Source of the DNA: Lewinellaceae bacterium
GTDB lineage: Bacteria > Bacteroidota > Bacteroidia > Chitinophagales > Saprospiraceae
Length of the DNA: 64,000 nucleotides
Assembly: GCA_020636225.1 (NCBI GenBank)
Contig: JACJYI010000005.1
Coordinates: 124,001-188,000 of the forward strand
Direction of reading: 5' to 3'
The notes beneath the pieces are model-generated. The model was not told the origin of the DNA. It worked only from the letters and a program-made list of their open reading frames with translations, and searched no databases. Shown here in pieces: positions 49,357 through 58,038 of the stretch. The first letter of the stretch is position 1. Each line of letters starts with the position of its first letter. The position numbers and the translations under genes are program-made.

Positions 49357-50760
49357 TCACATATTCAACGCCCGATTCCCCGTAGCATCCAAGCAGGCTT
49401 CCTTGAAGGCCTCCGCAAACGTCGGATGCGCATGGCTCATCCTTGAGGCATCCTCTGCTGATGCACGGAACTCCATCAGGGCGACGGCTTCGGCGATCAG
49501 GTCGGCCGCACGGGCGCCGACGATGTGCACACCCAGGATCTCGTCCGTCTCTTGATGTGCCAGGACCTTGACCATGCCATCCAGGTCGTTGCTGGCCCGG
49601 GCGCGCCCCAGGGCCTTGAACGGATATTTTCCAGATTTGTATGGGATGCCGGCTTCCTTCAGCTGGTCTTCGGTCTGGCCCACGGCCGATACTTCCGGCC
49701 AGGTGTACACCACACCCGGGATCAGGTTGTAATCGATATGGGGCTTCTGTCCGGCGATGGTCTCGGCCACGAACACACCTTCTTCCTCGGCCTTGTGGGC
49801 CAGCATCTGCCCCTGGATGACATCCCCGATGGCATAGATGCCCGGCACGCTGGTTTGAAGGTGGGCATCCACGGGGATCCGGCCCCGCTCATCGGTGGCC
49901 AGACCGATCTTGTCCAGTCCGAGGTTGTCGGTATAGGGACGACGACCGATGGCCACCAGGCAGTAATCGGCTGTCAGTTCCTTGGCCTCGTCCTTTTTCT
50001 TGTCGACAAAGCTCACCTTCACCTGTTTGGCAGTGGCCTTGACACCGGTCACCTGGTGGCCCAGATGGAATTGCATGCCCAGCTTCTTGAGACTGCGTTG
50101 CAGCTCACGGCTGCAATCCTTGTCCATGGTGGGAATGATCCGGTCCATGAACTCCACCACATCCACCTGCGTACCCAGTCGGGCAAAGACACTGCCCAGT
50201 TCGAGCCCGATCACGCCACCACCGATGATCACCATGGACTTGGGCAGTTTGTCGATGTTCAGCGCTTCAGTGGAGGTGATCACCCGCTTCTTGTCGTAGT
50301 TGAACATGTCCGGGGTAGTCGGTTTGGAACCGGTGGCAATGATGATCTTGCCTGCCTCCAGGACGACCGGATCGCCTGTTTCAGCAGTGACTTGCACATG
50401 GTTCCTGTCGACAAACGAGCCATGTCCGTGATAGACGTCGATCTTGTTCTTCTTCATGAGGAAATCTACCCCTTTCACGGTGGCATCGACGACGCCGTTC
50501 TTGCGCTCGATCATCCGGGCCATGTCCAGCTTGAGATTGGACAATCCGATGCCGTGTCCTTCGAATTCGGTGGCTGCCTGATGATAGTGCTCGGACGAAT
50601 CCAGCAGGGCCTTGGAGGGAATGCAGCCCACATTGAGACAGGTGCCGCCCAGGGTGGGATAGCGTTCGATGATGGCTGTCTTCATGCCCAGTTGGGCAGC
50701 GCGAATAGCAGCGATATAGCCCCCGGGTCCGGAGCCGATGACGACGAGATCGTAGGTCAT
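49357..50760 (-). CDS. lpdA: Dihydrolipoyl dehydrogenase
   Basis: 467 residues. FAD-containing E3 component of 2-oxoacid dehydrogenases and the glycine cleavage system, oxidising dihydrolipoamide with NAD+. FAD motif GSGPGGYIAAI (residues 10-20), redox disulfide C41-C46 (GGTCLNVGCIPSKALL), NAD motif IGGGVIGLELGSV, second FAD motif TSVPGIYAIGDV, and the C-terminal active-site HAHPTFAE. No E1 or E2 gene is adjacent. The ATG is 2 bp after the upstream RicT-like gene stop, so it is part of the minus-strand operon gpx-holB-ricT-lpd. Confidence 0.97.
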   Translation of the reverse strand: MTYDLVVIGSGPGGYIAAIRAAQLGMKTAIIERYPTLGGTCLNVGCIPSKALLDSSEHYHQAATEFEGHGIGLSNLKLDMARMIERKNGVVDATVKGVDFLMKKNKIDVYHGHGSFVDRNHVQVTAETGDPVVLEAGKIIIATGSKPTTPDMFNYDKKRVITSTEALNIDKLPKSMVIIGGGVIGLELGSVFARLGTQVDVVEFMDRIIPTMDKDCSRELQRSLKKLGMQFHLGHQVTGVKATAKQVKVSFVDKKKDEAKELTADYCLVAIGRRPYTDNLGLDKIGLATDERGRIPVDAHLQTSVPGIYAIGDVIQGQMLAHKAEEEGVFVAETIAGQKPHIDYNLIPGVVYTWPEVSAVGQTEDQLKEAGIPYKSGKYPFKALGRARASNDLDGMVKVLAHQETDEILGVHIVGARAADLIAEAVALMEFRASAEDASRMSHAHPTFAEAFKEACLDATGNRALNM

Positions 50761-50762
50761 GA

Positions 50763-52034
50763 TTAAGCTTTATTGGATTTGTCAGGACCGGAATGGCCGG
50801 GCTTGCGTCCACCTCCCTTGCGGCGACCTTTCCCTCTTCCCTGGTTGGGTTGGGCAGGTCGATCGCTCGGGGCTGAAGAGCCAGGTGCCTGGCCTCCCCT
50901 GCCACCAGCGCCACGGGGCTTGTTCCGTTTCTTTTTCTTGCGTTTGTCCGGAGGCAATTCGACTACACCGGTAACATCATCATCAAACGTGTGTTCCTCG
51001 GTCACCTGGTTCACGATCACCTGCTCGGCTGCCAGACTAACAGGAAACTCCTGCCGGCGGTTCATGTCGTCGAATTCCTTCACCCGGTCCTTGTCCAATG
51101 GATAGAGCCGGCCCCGGCCATGATCGCGTTCGTAGGCGAAATACATCAGGCCTTTGAAGATGTCGGTTTTCACCAGGACGGCATTGCCCTCCTGGGTCTT
51201 GATGCGGTCGATATCCGGGAATTCACCGATGGCTTCCAGGTAGGTGTCCAGTTCGAAGTTGAGACAGCATTTCAACCGGCCGCACTGACCGGACAGTTTG
51301 GCCTGGTTGATGGCCAGGTTCTGGTAGCGGGCAGCGGCGGTATTGACCGACTTGAAATCGGTCAGCCAGGTCGAGCAGCACAGCTCACGGCCACAGGGGC
51401 CAAGTCCGCCGATCAACCCGGATTCCTGCCGGGCCCCGATCTGTTTCATCTCCACCTTCACCTTGAATTCCCGGGCAAAATGGCGGATCAGTTCACGGAA
51501 GTCCACCCGGCCTTCGGCGGTATAGTAAAAGGAGGCCTTGCGCCGATCACCCTGGAATTCCACCTCCCCGATCTTCATGTTCAGGTTGAGGCTGGCCGCG
51601 ATGGCCCTGGCCCGCACGAGGGTAGGATATTCCAGGTCACGGGCTTCGGCCACTCGGTCCAGGTCCCGTTCGTTGGCCGGACGGAGGATGGAGTAGAGGA
51701 CGTGTTTTTCCGTGGTCTTCTTTTTCTTCATCTGCAGCCGGACCAGCTCACCGGTCAGGGACACCCGGCCGACATCATAGCCGGTATTGGATTCGACCAC
51801 CACCATATCGCCGGTGATGGCTTGTACCCGGTCCGGGTTGCGGAAAAACCCCTTGCGGGCACCGTGTTTGAAGCTCACCTCGACCAGGTCGTAGGAGGAG
51901 GGGTCAGGCAGATCGAGCTGGCTGAGCCAGTCGAAGGTGTTCAGCCGATTGCATCCACCGCTGGCACATCCTCCCTGGCTGTTACAACCGGATGGTTTTC
52001 CTCCTGTATTACACGCACATGCTGCACAAGCCAT
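50763..52034 (-). CDS. PSP1-domain protein, RicT/YaaT-like
   Basis: 423 residues. In Bacillus, RicT with RicA and RicF carries iron-sulfur clusters and controls RNase Y-dependent mRNA processing; the Bacteroidota role is not settled. The N-terminus is cysteine-rich (C3, C6, C8, C17, C23, C28), followed by NTFDWLSQLDLP, and the PSP1 core has CGRELCCSTWL and CGRLKCCLNFELDTY, the two paired-cysteine motifs. The C-terminal ~60 residues are a low-complexity basic Gly/Arg/Lys/Pro tail. An RNase Y gene is in this window at 27218. Located between holB and lpdA in one operon. Confidence 0.88.
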   Translation of the reverse strand: MACAACACNTGGKPSGCNSQGGCASGGCNRLNTFDWLSQLDLPDPSSYDLVEVSFKHGARKGFFRNPDRVQAITGDMVVVESNTGYDVGRVSLTGELVRLQMKKKKTTEKHVLYSILRPANERDLDRVAEARDLEYPTLVRARAIAASLNLNMKIGEVEFQGDRRKASFYYTAEGRVDFRELIRHFAREFKVKVEMKQIGARQESGLIGGLGPCGRELCCSTWLTDFKSVNTAAARYQNLAINQAKLSGQCGRLKCCLNFELDTYLEAIGEFPDIDRIKTQEGNAVLVKTDIFKGLMYFAYERDHGRGRLYPLDKDRVKEFDDMNRRQEFPVSLAAEQVIVNQVTEEHTFDDDVTGVVELPPDKRKKKKRNKPRGAGGRGGQAPGSSAPSDRPAQPNQGRGKGRRKGGGRKPGHSGPDKSNKA

Positions 52035-52040
52035 GGTTCA

Positions 52041-53177
52041 TCAATTGGTCGACAAGGTAAAACGCATCTCGTCCCTCAGCAACGCATGCAGTTGGATCGA
52101 AGCGTTCAAAAATAAGATTTTTGGATTGGCATTGCGGTCAATACTGCGCAATGCCTCGTCAAACAGCGTCATCATTTCCTCCAGTCGGTCCAGATCCAGG
52201 AATCGGACCAGTTTGATGGCGGCCATTTTTTCTTCGTCAGACAGCCGGATATCCTCTTCTCGCCCGCAATGGGCCAGCAGCATCTGTCGCACAAAATACA
52301 GGCCATAGTGGAAGAGGCTTTTCTGGTCTTCCCGTCCCATCCGGGACAGCTTCTCTGCCATGGTCAGCAACTCGGTGCCTTTATTGGCAAAACAGATCCT
52401 CAGCCAGGTCAGCAACTGGTCGACCACCGGTCGTTCACTGGCGCCGGCCAGGTGGATGGCCATGCCCAGATTGCCATCGGCCAGGTGGGCCCATCGACTG
52501 GCCTCCTGGGTGCCCGACAGGCTCATGGCCTGCAAGGCCTCGGCGATCTCCGGATCGTGGAAGGGCCTGACCTTGATGAGCTGGCACCTGGACAGGATGG
52601 TGGGGAGGATGCGATCGGCATCGGCGCCGACCAGGAGGAAGAGGGTATTGTCCGGTGGCTCCTCGATAAGTTTGAGCAGGCGGTTGCCCTCCTTGCCCAG
52701 GAATTCCGGACCCCACATCAGGAGGATCTTGTATCGGCCCTCCACAATGGTATAGCTCAGCTTCTGGACGATCTGGTGGCATTCGGCGACATTGATATTG
52801 CCGAGCTTGTTCTCCTCACCGATGAGCTGAAACCAGTCGGATGGCTGGCCATAAGGATGCTGGTCAATGAAGGTGCGCCATTGGGGGAGGAAGTTGTTGC
52901 TGGTCTTGTCGCTGCCGATCACCGGAAAGGAAAAATGGAGATCGGGATGCACCCATTTGCCTGACTTGACGCAGGCGGGACAAGTCTCGCATGGTTCGTC
53001 ACCGTCCTGTTCGCACAGCACGAGGCGCGCAAATCCCAGGGCCAGGCCCAGGGCCGCTGACCCGTAGTCACCCAGGAAGAGTTGGGCATGGGGAATGCGC
53101 TGCTGGCGGGCCAGTTGTCGAAGTTCGGTTTTTTCCGCCTCCATGCCGGGGATATGGGTCAGGTTCCAGTGACTCAT
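52041..53177 (-). CDS. holB: DNA polymerase III delta' subunit-like clamp-loader ATPase
   Basis: 378 residues. Part of the replicative clamp loader. Seen: PHAQLFLGDYGSAALGLALGFAR (degenerate P-loop, typical of delta', which does not hydrolyse ATP), a four-cysteine zinc module (CEQDGDEPCETCPAC, near residues 53-67), EGRYKILLMWGPEFLGKEGNRLLKLIEEPPDNTLFLLV, and the SRC motif in LSRCQLIKVRP. The C-terminal helical collar follows. The ATG overlaps the glutathione peroxidase stop (ATGA), and the ricT-like gene begins 6 bp after the stop. Confidence 0.9.
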   Translation of the reverse strand: MSHWNLTHIPGMEAEKTELRQLARQQRIPHAQLFLGDYGSAALGLALGFARLVLCEQDGDEPCETCPACVKSGKWVHPDLHFSFPVIGSDKTSNNFLPQWRTFIDQHPYGQPSDWFQLIGEENKLGNINVAECHQIVQKLSYTIVEGRYKILLMWGPEFLGKEGNRLLKLIEEPPDNTLFLLVGADADRILPTILSRCQLIKVRPFHDPEIAEALQAMSLSGTQEASRWAHLADGNLGMAIHLAGASERPVVDQLLTWLRICFANKGTELLTMAEKLSRMGREDQKSLFHYGLYFVRQMLLAHCGREEDIRLSDEEKMAAIKLVRFLDLDRLEEMMTLFDEALRSIDRNANPKILFLNASIQLHALLRDEMRFTLSTN

Positions 53178-53671
53178 GATGGCAAATTGGCATTGATCTG
53201 ATCCAGGATTTCATCCGCAAATGGAGAGACAGCCGGGCCGAATGCATCCAGCCATTGACCCTCCCCGGAGATCAGGAATTTGGTGAAGTTCCAGGTGACG
53301 GGATAATTGCGTACCCCGTTTTGGTCCATGCTGGTGAGCCACTGGTAAAGCGGGTGGATGGGGTCGCTGGTGATCCGGACCTTTGCCGTCAAGGGGAAGG
53401 TGATCTGGTAGCGTTGATCGCAAAACGTCCGGATCTCCTCAGGTGTGCCCGGCTCCTGCGAGCCAAAGTCATTGCAGGGCAGTCCGATGATGGCCAGATG
53501 GTCACGGGCGTGCTCATGCAGTTCCTGCAATTGGCGATATTGGGGAGTGAATCCGCATTCGCTCGCGACATTGACCAGCAGAACCTTCCGTCCTCTCAGC
53601 GACCGGAAGGGCAGTTCGCCTCCTGTCAGCAGGGGTAATGTAAAAGAGTAGAATGAGGTGCTGGAGTCCAT
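53174..53671 (-). CDS. Glutathione peroxidase-family thiol peroxidase
   Basis: 165 residues. Reduces peroxides, with thioredoxin rather than glutathione as the probable donor in bacteria. Catalytic tetrad: C39 (NVASECGFTPQY, cysteine, not selenocysteine), Q72 (CNDFGSQEPG), and W and N in VTWNFTKFLI. First gene of the minus-strand operon, divergent from queD. ATG 53671 matches the usual short N-terminus; an in-frame extension to 53701 is not needed. Confidence 0.93.
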   Translation of the reverse strand: MDSSTSFYSFTLPLLTGGELPFRSLRGRKVLLVNVASECGFTPQYRQLQELHEHARDHLAIIGLPCNDFGSQEPGTPEEIRTFCDQRYQITFPLTAKVRITSDPIHPLYQWLTSMDQNGVRNYPVTWNFTKFLISGEGQWLDAFGPAVSPFADEILDQINANLPS

Positions 53672-53721
53672 CCGGACAAAGGTAACGATTGGCAACGGCA
53701 ACCTCCTGGCCCTGGATTTGT

Positions 53722-53729
53722 TACCTTGT
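53722..53729 (+). promoter_or_regulatory. -7-like element (TACCTTGT)
   Basis: Close to TAnnTTTG, 7 bp before the ATG at 53736 in the 64-bp divergent gap with the peroxidase gene. Confidence 0.35.
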
Positions 53730-53735
53730 CAAATC

Positions 53736-54173
53736 ATGCCCACGATGCGCACTGCCGTAATTCGAAAAGCCCACTTCAATGCCGCCCACCGACTGGCTCA
53801 CCCCGATTGGACGGATGAGCGCAACCGGGAGGTGTTCGGGCTTTGCGCCAATCCCCATTATCACGGACACAACTACGAGCTGGATGTACGGGTGAGTGGC
53901 GAGGTGGATCCCATGACCGGTATGCTTATCGATATGAAGGACCTGCGTGACCTGATCAGGACGGAGGTGGAGCTCTACATGGATCACAAGAACCTCAACC
54001 TGGAGGTCCCCGAGTTCAGTCAGCCGAACGCTAATGGCCAATGGCTGATCCCGACGGCCGAGAATATCGGCAAGGTGATCTATGACCGGCTCCGGCGGCA
54101 TTTGCCCTCCTCCCTGGACCTGATGATCCGACTGGCCGAGACGCCCCGCAATATCGTGGAGTATCCGGCATGA
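53736..54173 (+). CDS. queD: 6-pyruvoyl-tetrahydropterin synthase / QueD-family protein
   Basis: 145 residues. Zinc-dependent conversion of dihydroneopterin triphosphate, giving either 6-carboxy-tetrahydropterin for queuosine or 6-pyruvoyl-tetrahydropterin. Zinc histidines H18, H43 and H45 (AAHRL and HYHGHNYE), catalytic Cys37 in GLCANPHYHGH, MDHKNLN with the conserved lid, and TAENIGKVIYDRL. The CANPxxHGHNYE spacing is nearer to pyruvoyl-type members than to CxxxHGH of E. coli QueD, so the exact product is open. Confidence 0.9.
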   Translation: MPTMRTAVIRKAHFNAAHRLAHPDWTDERNREVFGLCANPHYHGHNYELDVRVSGEVDPMTGMLIDMKDLRDLIRTEVELYMDHKNLNLEVPEFSQPNANGQWLIPTAENIGKVIYDRLRRHLPSSLDLMIRLAETPRNIVEYPA

Positions 54174-54200
54174 TGATCTTCCAGAAGAGATGTCCATGAA

Positions 54201-54234
54201 AAAAGCCCGCTCCGAATCCTCGGGGCGGGCTTTT
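54201..54234. terminator. Bidirectional terminator between queD and a T9SS gene
   Basis: Stem AAAAGCCCGC/GCGGGCTTTT with a 14-nt loop between two convergent genes, with A-runs on the left and T-runs on the right, so it can serve both strands. Confidence 0.9.
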
Positions 54235-54253
54235 GATCTACTGTGTCAGCAGA

Positions 54254-54928
54254 TCAGGGTGTATTCTTGGTCAACCGCTTGGTCGTGACCACTTTTCCTT
54301 TGTTGTCGACAATGCGGATCAGGTACATGCCGCCGGCGAGATTGCTGATGTCATATCGGCCGGAAGGCTGGAAGGCAAACTGAGCGATCTGCTTGCCAAT
54401 GATATTGTAGACTTCTACCCGGGAGGCCTGGACACCTTCACTGAGGGAGAACCAGGACACAGCGGGGTTGGGGAAGATCGCGATGGCGGAAGACGTCGTC
54501 GGATTATTTGTAGAAGTGGCCATGCACTCGAATTCGAAGGTGCCGGATGCGACAACCTGATTCAGGGTCTCATCGGTAAAGGTGAGATCGTAGGAACCTT
54601 CGCCACAGAACGCCTGGGTGAAGAAGTGACCCTGAACCGGAATGGTTTCACCAGGCTGGAGAGTGACCAGTCCCGTCGTCTGGCCGGGAGGGTAACAGGC
54701 AATGCCCAGGCAGACATAAGGTGTCCATTCCTTGGGGCTGACAATGTTGATGATATTCCACCGAAGAACGATTGGATCATTGCCGGTATAGACCAGGTCA
54801 GCATCCCCATGAACGTCGGCTTCTTCGGGCCCGAACTGGGTCATCACCGACGCGGGTGTGAACTCATACTGCGCCTGGATCGCAGAGAAAAGGAACAGCA
54901 GGAGAAAAAAGGGTAGCAATCTCTTCAT
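54254..54928 (-). CDS. Small secreted protein with T9SS type A sorting domain
   Basis: 224 residues. Signal peptide (RLLPFFLLLFLFSAIQAQ), a beta-sandwich domain of about 125 residues with WNIINIVSPKEWTPYVCLGIACYPP and three cysteines, then a T9SS C-terminal domain starting at AIAIFPNPAVSWFSL and ending RIVDNKGKVVTTKRLTK. The central domain may be a small adhesin or carbohydrate-binding fold; I cannot name it. ATG 54928 is fixed by the signal peptide and the -7 box 23 bp upstream. Confidence 0.86.
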   Translation of the reverse strand: MKRLLPFFLLLFLFSAIQAQYEFTPASVMTQFGPEEADVHGDADLVYTGNDPIVLRWNIINIVSPKEWTPYVCLGIACYPPGQTTGLVTLQPGETIPVQGHFFTQAFCGEGSYDLTFTDETLNQVVASGTFEFECMATSTNNPTTSSAIAIFPNPAVSWFSLSEGVQASRVEVYNIIGKQIAQFAFQPSGRYDISNLAGGMYLIRIVDNKGKVVTTKRLTKNTP

Positions 54929-54950
54929 AGGAAATACTTTTCGAAGTATA

Positions 54951-54958
54951 CAAATATA
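54951..54958 (-). promoter_or_regulatory. -7 promoter element (TATATTTG)
   Basis: Perfect TAnnTTTG match on the minus strand, 22 bp before the ATG at 54928. Confidence 0.6.
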
Positions 54959-55118
54959 CTCATTCACAACGTTAACGCCAAATGGTCCTGGTCAATCTCA
55001 CGGGATCCGTAGCATCCTGATGTAATTTGCTTTGGGCAAGTCCCTTGCTTTATGTTCTGAGAAACCGGCCTCTGTCGAAAGGAACACCCGAAATCACCGT
55101 TTAGTTCGGCAGGAAAGT

Positions 55119-55163
55119 CAAATGGTCAGGAAAAAGTCAAAATGACGGTTTCCTGACCATTTG
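55119..55163. repeat. Perfect 15-bp inverted repeat with structured loop
   Basis: CAAATGGTCAGGAAA (55119-55133) is the exact complement of TTTCCTGACCATTTG (55149-55163). The 15-nt loop itself contains GTCA-AAA-TGAC. It lies 20 bp after the minus-strand gene ending at 55183. No long T-run follows on the minus strand, so it is a possible terminator or protein-binding palindrome. Confidence 0.7.
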
Positions 55164-55171
55164 CTATCGGG

Positions 55172-55187
55172 TTAACATGGTTTTAAC
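55172..55187 (+). promoter_or_regulatory. TTAAC-N6-TTAAC direct repeat (third occurrence)
   Basis: TTAAC at 55172 and 55183, again 11 bp apart. It overlaps the stop codon of the minus-strand T9SS gene and is over 200 bp from the next promoter, so it may be coincidental. Confidence 0.2.
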
Positions 55188-57090
55188 GATTGTTGACCAC
55201 CAGTGGACGGGACACCGACTGTCCTCCGACGGTGATCATCAGCTGGTAGATCCCGGAGGGCCAATCGGATACAATCACGGGAAGGATCTGGTCGCCCTGC
55301 TGCATGCCATAGTTGCGCTCGGCCATGGTCGTGCCCAGCATGTCGAGGATCCGCACCTGAACAGGCTGTGCCTGGTCCAGGGTCAGGCGGATGGCCACAT
55401 CCGTGGTTGCCGGATTCGGAAAGATGTCCAGCGTCTGTACACTGGCCGGAAGGTCCTGGTTGGAGGAGCTGAGCAGAGAGGTAGAAATCGCATTGACGAT
55501 CTGCTTGTTCTGGTCATTATGGAGAAAGCCGATCACATGGATCTTCTCCGGGTCCCAGGTTGGATCGAGTTGGAACTGGAATTCATAGCTATGCATTTCA
55601 CCAGCCTTGACGATAAAGGGCAATGAGCCAACGGCGCCATTCGGAGAGCCTACGATCGCCCGGGCAACATGGTCATAGACCATTTGGGATGCGGGAACAG
55701 GGTTGGGCAGATTCTCATATCCGCCCATGGGTCCCTGGCCGCCGCCGGCATAGTAGTTGGCCTGTGACCATCCGGCACCACTACCGGTCACCCCATCCTC
55801 GGTGATCACCAGGTTGAAGCGGTGGGATACGGCATTGATCAGGAAATTTGCCGATACCGTGGCATTGAGCATCTTGGTTGTCTCATCATAATCGATGTCC
55901 AGTGCCAGTTCTGCGGGCGGGGCATCCTGCTTGGCCAGGAGATAGTTGGCTTCCAGGGCAGAAGGATTGAAATCCTTGTACTTGCGCTGGATATGGGCGC
56001 TGGGGTATCCCCCTACGGAGTTCGCCATCCACTGGTCGTAGGATTGGTTGACCATGGGATCGCCGTTGTGGACGGCAATGCCGATGAAGTCGGGATACTT
56101 GTTCGCCATCAGGTCCATGAAGACGGCACCGCGCGGACACCATCCACACCAGGTACCCGTAGCTTCTTCACCAACGATCCCATGTTGGATCGACCCGGCA
56201 TTGACCGATGCGATCTGCACATCAAAGCTGTTGTCATCCATCATCGGATCCGACAGGCCAAGAGGGGTGATCCCCATGGAGAAGGTCCCCAGTCCGGCTG
56301 CGCTGACAGAAATCGGGTAATCAAAGGTGAACGAGCTCATGGCTGGCAGTTCGATCTCTTCGATCACTTCGGTATAGGGCTGCTGACCGGGCATCTGGAT
56401 GCTCAGTTCTACGCCATAGATATCCTCATCGCCCAGGTTGGTCACTGTCGCCTGGACCATTACTTCCTGACCGACGAAAATCGGGGCATCCGATTGGACC
56501 TTTCCGGTGATGTGCAGGTTACCCTTATCTGTCGGGACGACAAAGATATTGTCGATGGCAAAGCCGGTGCCGAGGCCACCATTGTCCGTATAGCGAATAC
56601 CAAACTGCACCGGGCTGAGGAAGTTGGCGGTCTTCAGGCCGGTGGTGGCCGACTGCCAGGCTTTTCCGGCGGGATCCAGTTCCAGCAGGGAGATCCAGGT
56701 CGATCCACCATCCAGGGAGTAGACCACGGAGGCCTGTTCGCCACTGACATTGGCATTGGTGCCGGGGAAGTAATAGTCAAACACCAGGCTCCAGTTCTTC
56801 GCGGAGGAATAGGTGCCCGGCAGGATCAGCACATCGCTGCTCTTGTCGCACTGGCAAACGGCATCCGAGGTGTAGGCATACTGCCAGTCGCCACCAGGGG
56901 CAGGCCAACCTGCATCAACGACATTGCTGGCATACGGGTTGAACAGTTTCCACCCACCGTCACTGGCGGAGGTTTGCTGACTCCATTCAGCCGGAAAGGT
57001 GGTAAAGTCGAAGCTCGTGTTGAAGCCGTTCTGGGCATGCAGAAATGCCGTAGCCAGAAGCATCACGAGAAAGGTGTACAGGTTCTTCAT
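55183..57090 (-). CDS. Exported Omp28-like/thioredoxin-fold protein with T9SS type A sorting domain
   Basis: 635 residues. Signal peptide (YTFLVMLLATAFLHAQ), an N-terminal jelly-roll with FAIDNIFV like cleaved-adhesin/MAM domains (~20-190), an Ig-like CARDB segment (VGQEVMVQATVTNLGDEDIYGV, ~215-300), an Omp28-type thioredoxin domain with GTWCGWCPRGAVFMD (CGWC redox motif near residue 315) and a T9SS C-terminal domain (LDIFPNPATTDVAIRL to GIYQLMITVGG). It is likely displayed on the surface as a redox-active protein; substrate unknown. ATG 57090 opens the signal peptide; the -7 box is 60 bp upstream. Confidence 0.88.
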   Translation of the reverse strand: MKNLYTFLVMLLATAFLHAQNGFNTSFDFTTFPAEWSQQTSASDGGWKLFNPYASNVVDAGWPAPGGDWQYAYTSDAVCQCDKSSDVLILPGTYSSAKNWSLVFDYYFPGTNANVSGEQASVVYSLDGGSTWISLLELDPAGKAWQSATTGLKTANFLSPVQFGIRYTDNGGLGTGFAIDNIFVVPTDKGNLHITGKVQSDAPIFVGQEVMVQATVTNLGDEDIYGVELSIQMPGQQPYTEVIEEIELPAMSSFTFDYPISVSAAGLGTFSMGITPLGLSDPMMDDNSFDVQIASVNAGSIQHGIVGEEATGTWCGWCPRGAVFMDLMANKYPDFIGIAVHNGDPMVNQSYDQWMANSVGGYPSAHIQRKYKDFNPSALEANYLLAKQDAPPAELALDIDYDETTKMLNATVSANFLINAVSHRFNLVITEDGVTGSGAGWSQANYYAGGGQGPMGGYENLPNPVPASQMVYDHVARAIVGSPNGAVGSLPFIVKAGEMHSYEFQFQLDPTWDPEKIHVIGFLHNDQNKQIVNAISTSLLSSSNQDLPASVQTLDIFPNPATTDVAIRLTLDQAQPVQVRILDMLGTTMAERNYGMQQGDQILPVIVSDWPSGIYQLMITVGGQSVSRPLVVNNR

Positions 57091-57149
57091 GGTAAGATGA
57101 GGATAGATATGGTGAAGGATTAGGTATGGACACACAACGTGTAAGCTAA

Positions 57150-57157
57150 CAAATATA
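57150..57157 (-). promoter_or_regulatory. -7 promoter element (TATATTTG)
   Basis: Perfect TAnnTTTG match on the minus strand, 60 bp upstream of the ATG at 57090. The rest of the 57091-57359 gap has no other recognised feature. Confidence 0.55.
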
Positions 57158-57359
57158 CATGTCGCAGAGGAAACAGACAATCATTTGAGAATCACATCTT
57201 CAGGTTTTTCGGCTTCGCCATTGAGTGGAATCATGGAGGCTGGAACGGGAAGGGTTTGGGCTGAGCAGCTATTTTGACCGGTTCAGAATTGATCCTGATC
57301 AACATTCGGTATCGGTTAATAGTGTTCAGTTACCTTCAGTCCAGCAAATTCGCAATCCG

Positions 57360-58019
57360 ATGCATGTGTGGAAATCCATCTCCTTCCTGGCAGTCGTGGC
57401 GACCGGTCTGCTGGTCCTCAGTCAATGTACCAAAGACCATCTGCCCGATCCACCCATCTGTTATCAGACGGATATTGAACCCCTGATCGTCAGCAATTGT
57501 ACCCAGAGCGGCTGCCACAATTCCGTAGACCGGGAAGCGGGATATGATTTCTCTTCCTACCAGGGTATCCTGAAGGCTGTAGATGCCGGTAATTATAAGG
57601 GCTCCGAATTGTACAAGGTGCTGATTGTACCCTTTGGCGAAAAGCGCATGCCCCAGTCGCCTGCAGAACCGTTTACAGACTATCAGATCGCCCTGGTGGC
57701 CCGATGGATCGAAGAAGGGGCCATCCAGTCGATGAACTGCCAGAGTGCCTGTGATACCACATTCGTCGGATATTCCGGTACGATCGCTCCGATCATGTCC
57801 ACCTACTGTACCGGTTGCCACTCCGGGAGCCAACCCCAGGGGAATATCGACCTGGCTTCCTGGAACGCGGTCAAGCCCTATGCTGACAATGGCTCGCTGG
57901 TGGGGAGTGTCCGCCATGCCAGCGGGTATTCCGCCATGCCCCAGAATGGCAGTATGCTGCCTGAATGTGCCATCCGTCAGATCGAGAAATGGGTGGCTGA
58001 CGGTGCCCCGAACAACTAA
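57360..58019 (+). CDS. Two-haem cytochrome c-like lipoprotein
   Basis: 219 residues. Lipoprotein signal with Cys23 (VLSQC). Two haem-attachment sites: an unusual CX4CH at C47-C52-H53 (CTQSGCH) and a standard CXXCH at C150-C153-H154 (CTGCH). Possible axial methionines are in RMPQSP (M97) and AMPQNG. The layout resembles the two-domain cytochromes found in Bacteroidota next to DUF5777 barrels. It should be an outer- or inner-membrane-anchored periplasmic electron carrier. Operon with the barrel gene 19 bp downstream. ATG 57360 is set by the signal peptide. Confidence 0.87.
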   Translation: MHVWKSISFLAVVATGLLVLSQCTKDHLPDPPICYQTDIEPLIVSNCTQSGCHNSVDREAGYDFSSYQGILKAVDAGNYKGSELYKVLIVPFGEKRMPQSPAEPFTDYQIALVARWIEEGAIQSMNCQSACDTTFVGYSGTIAPIMSTYCTGCHSGSQPQGNIDLASWNAVKPYADNGSLVGSVRHASGYSAMPQNGSMLPECAIRQIEKWVADGAPNN

Positions 58020-58038
58020 TCTTTGACCCGACGATATC

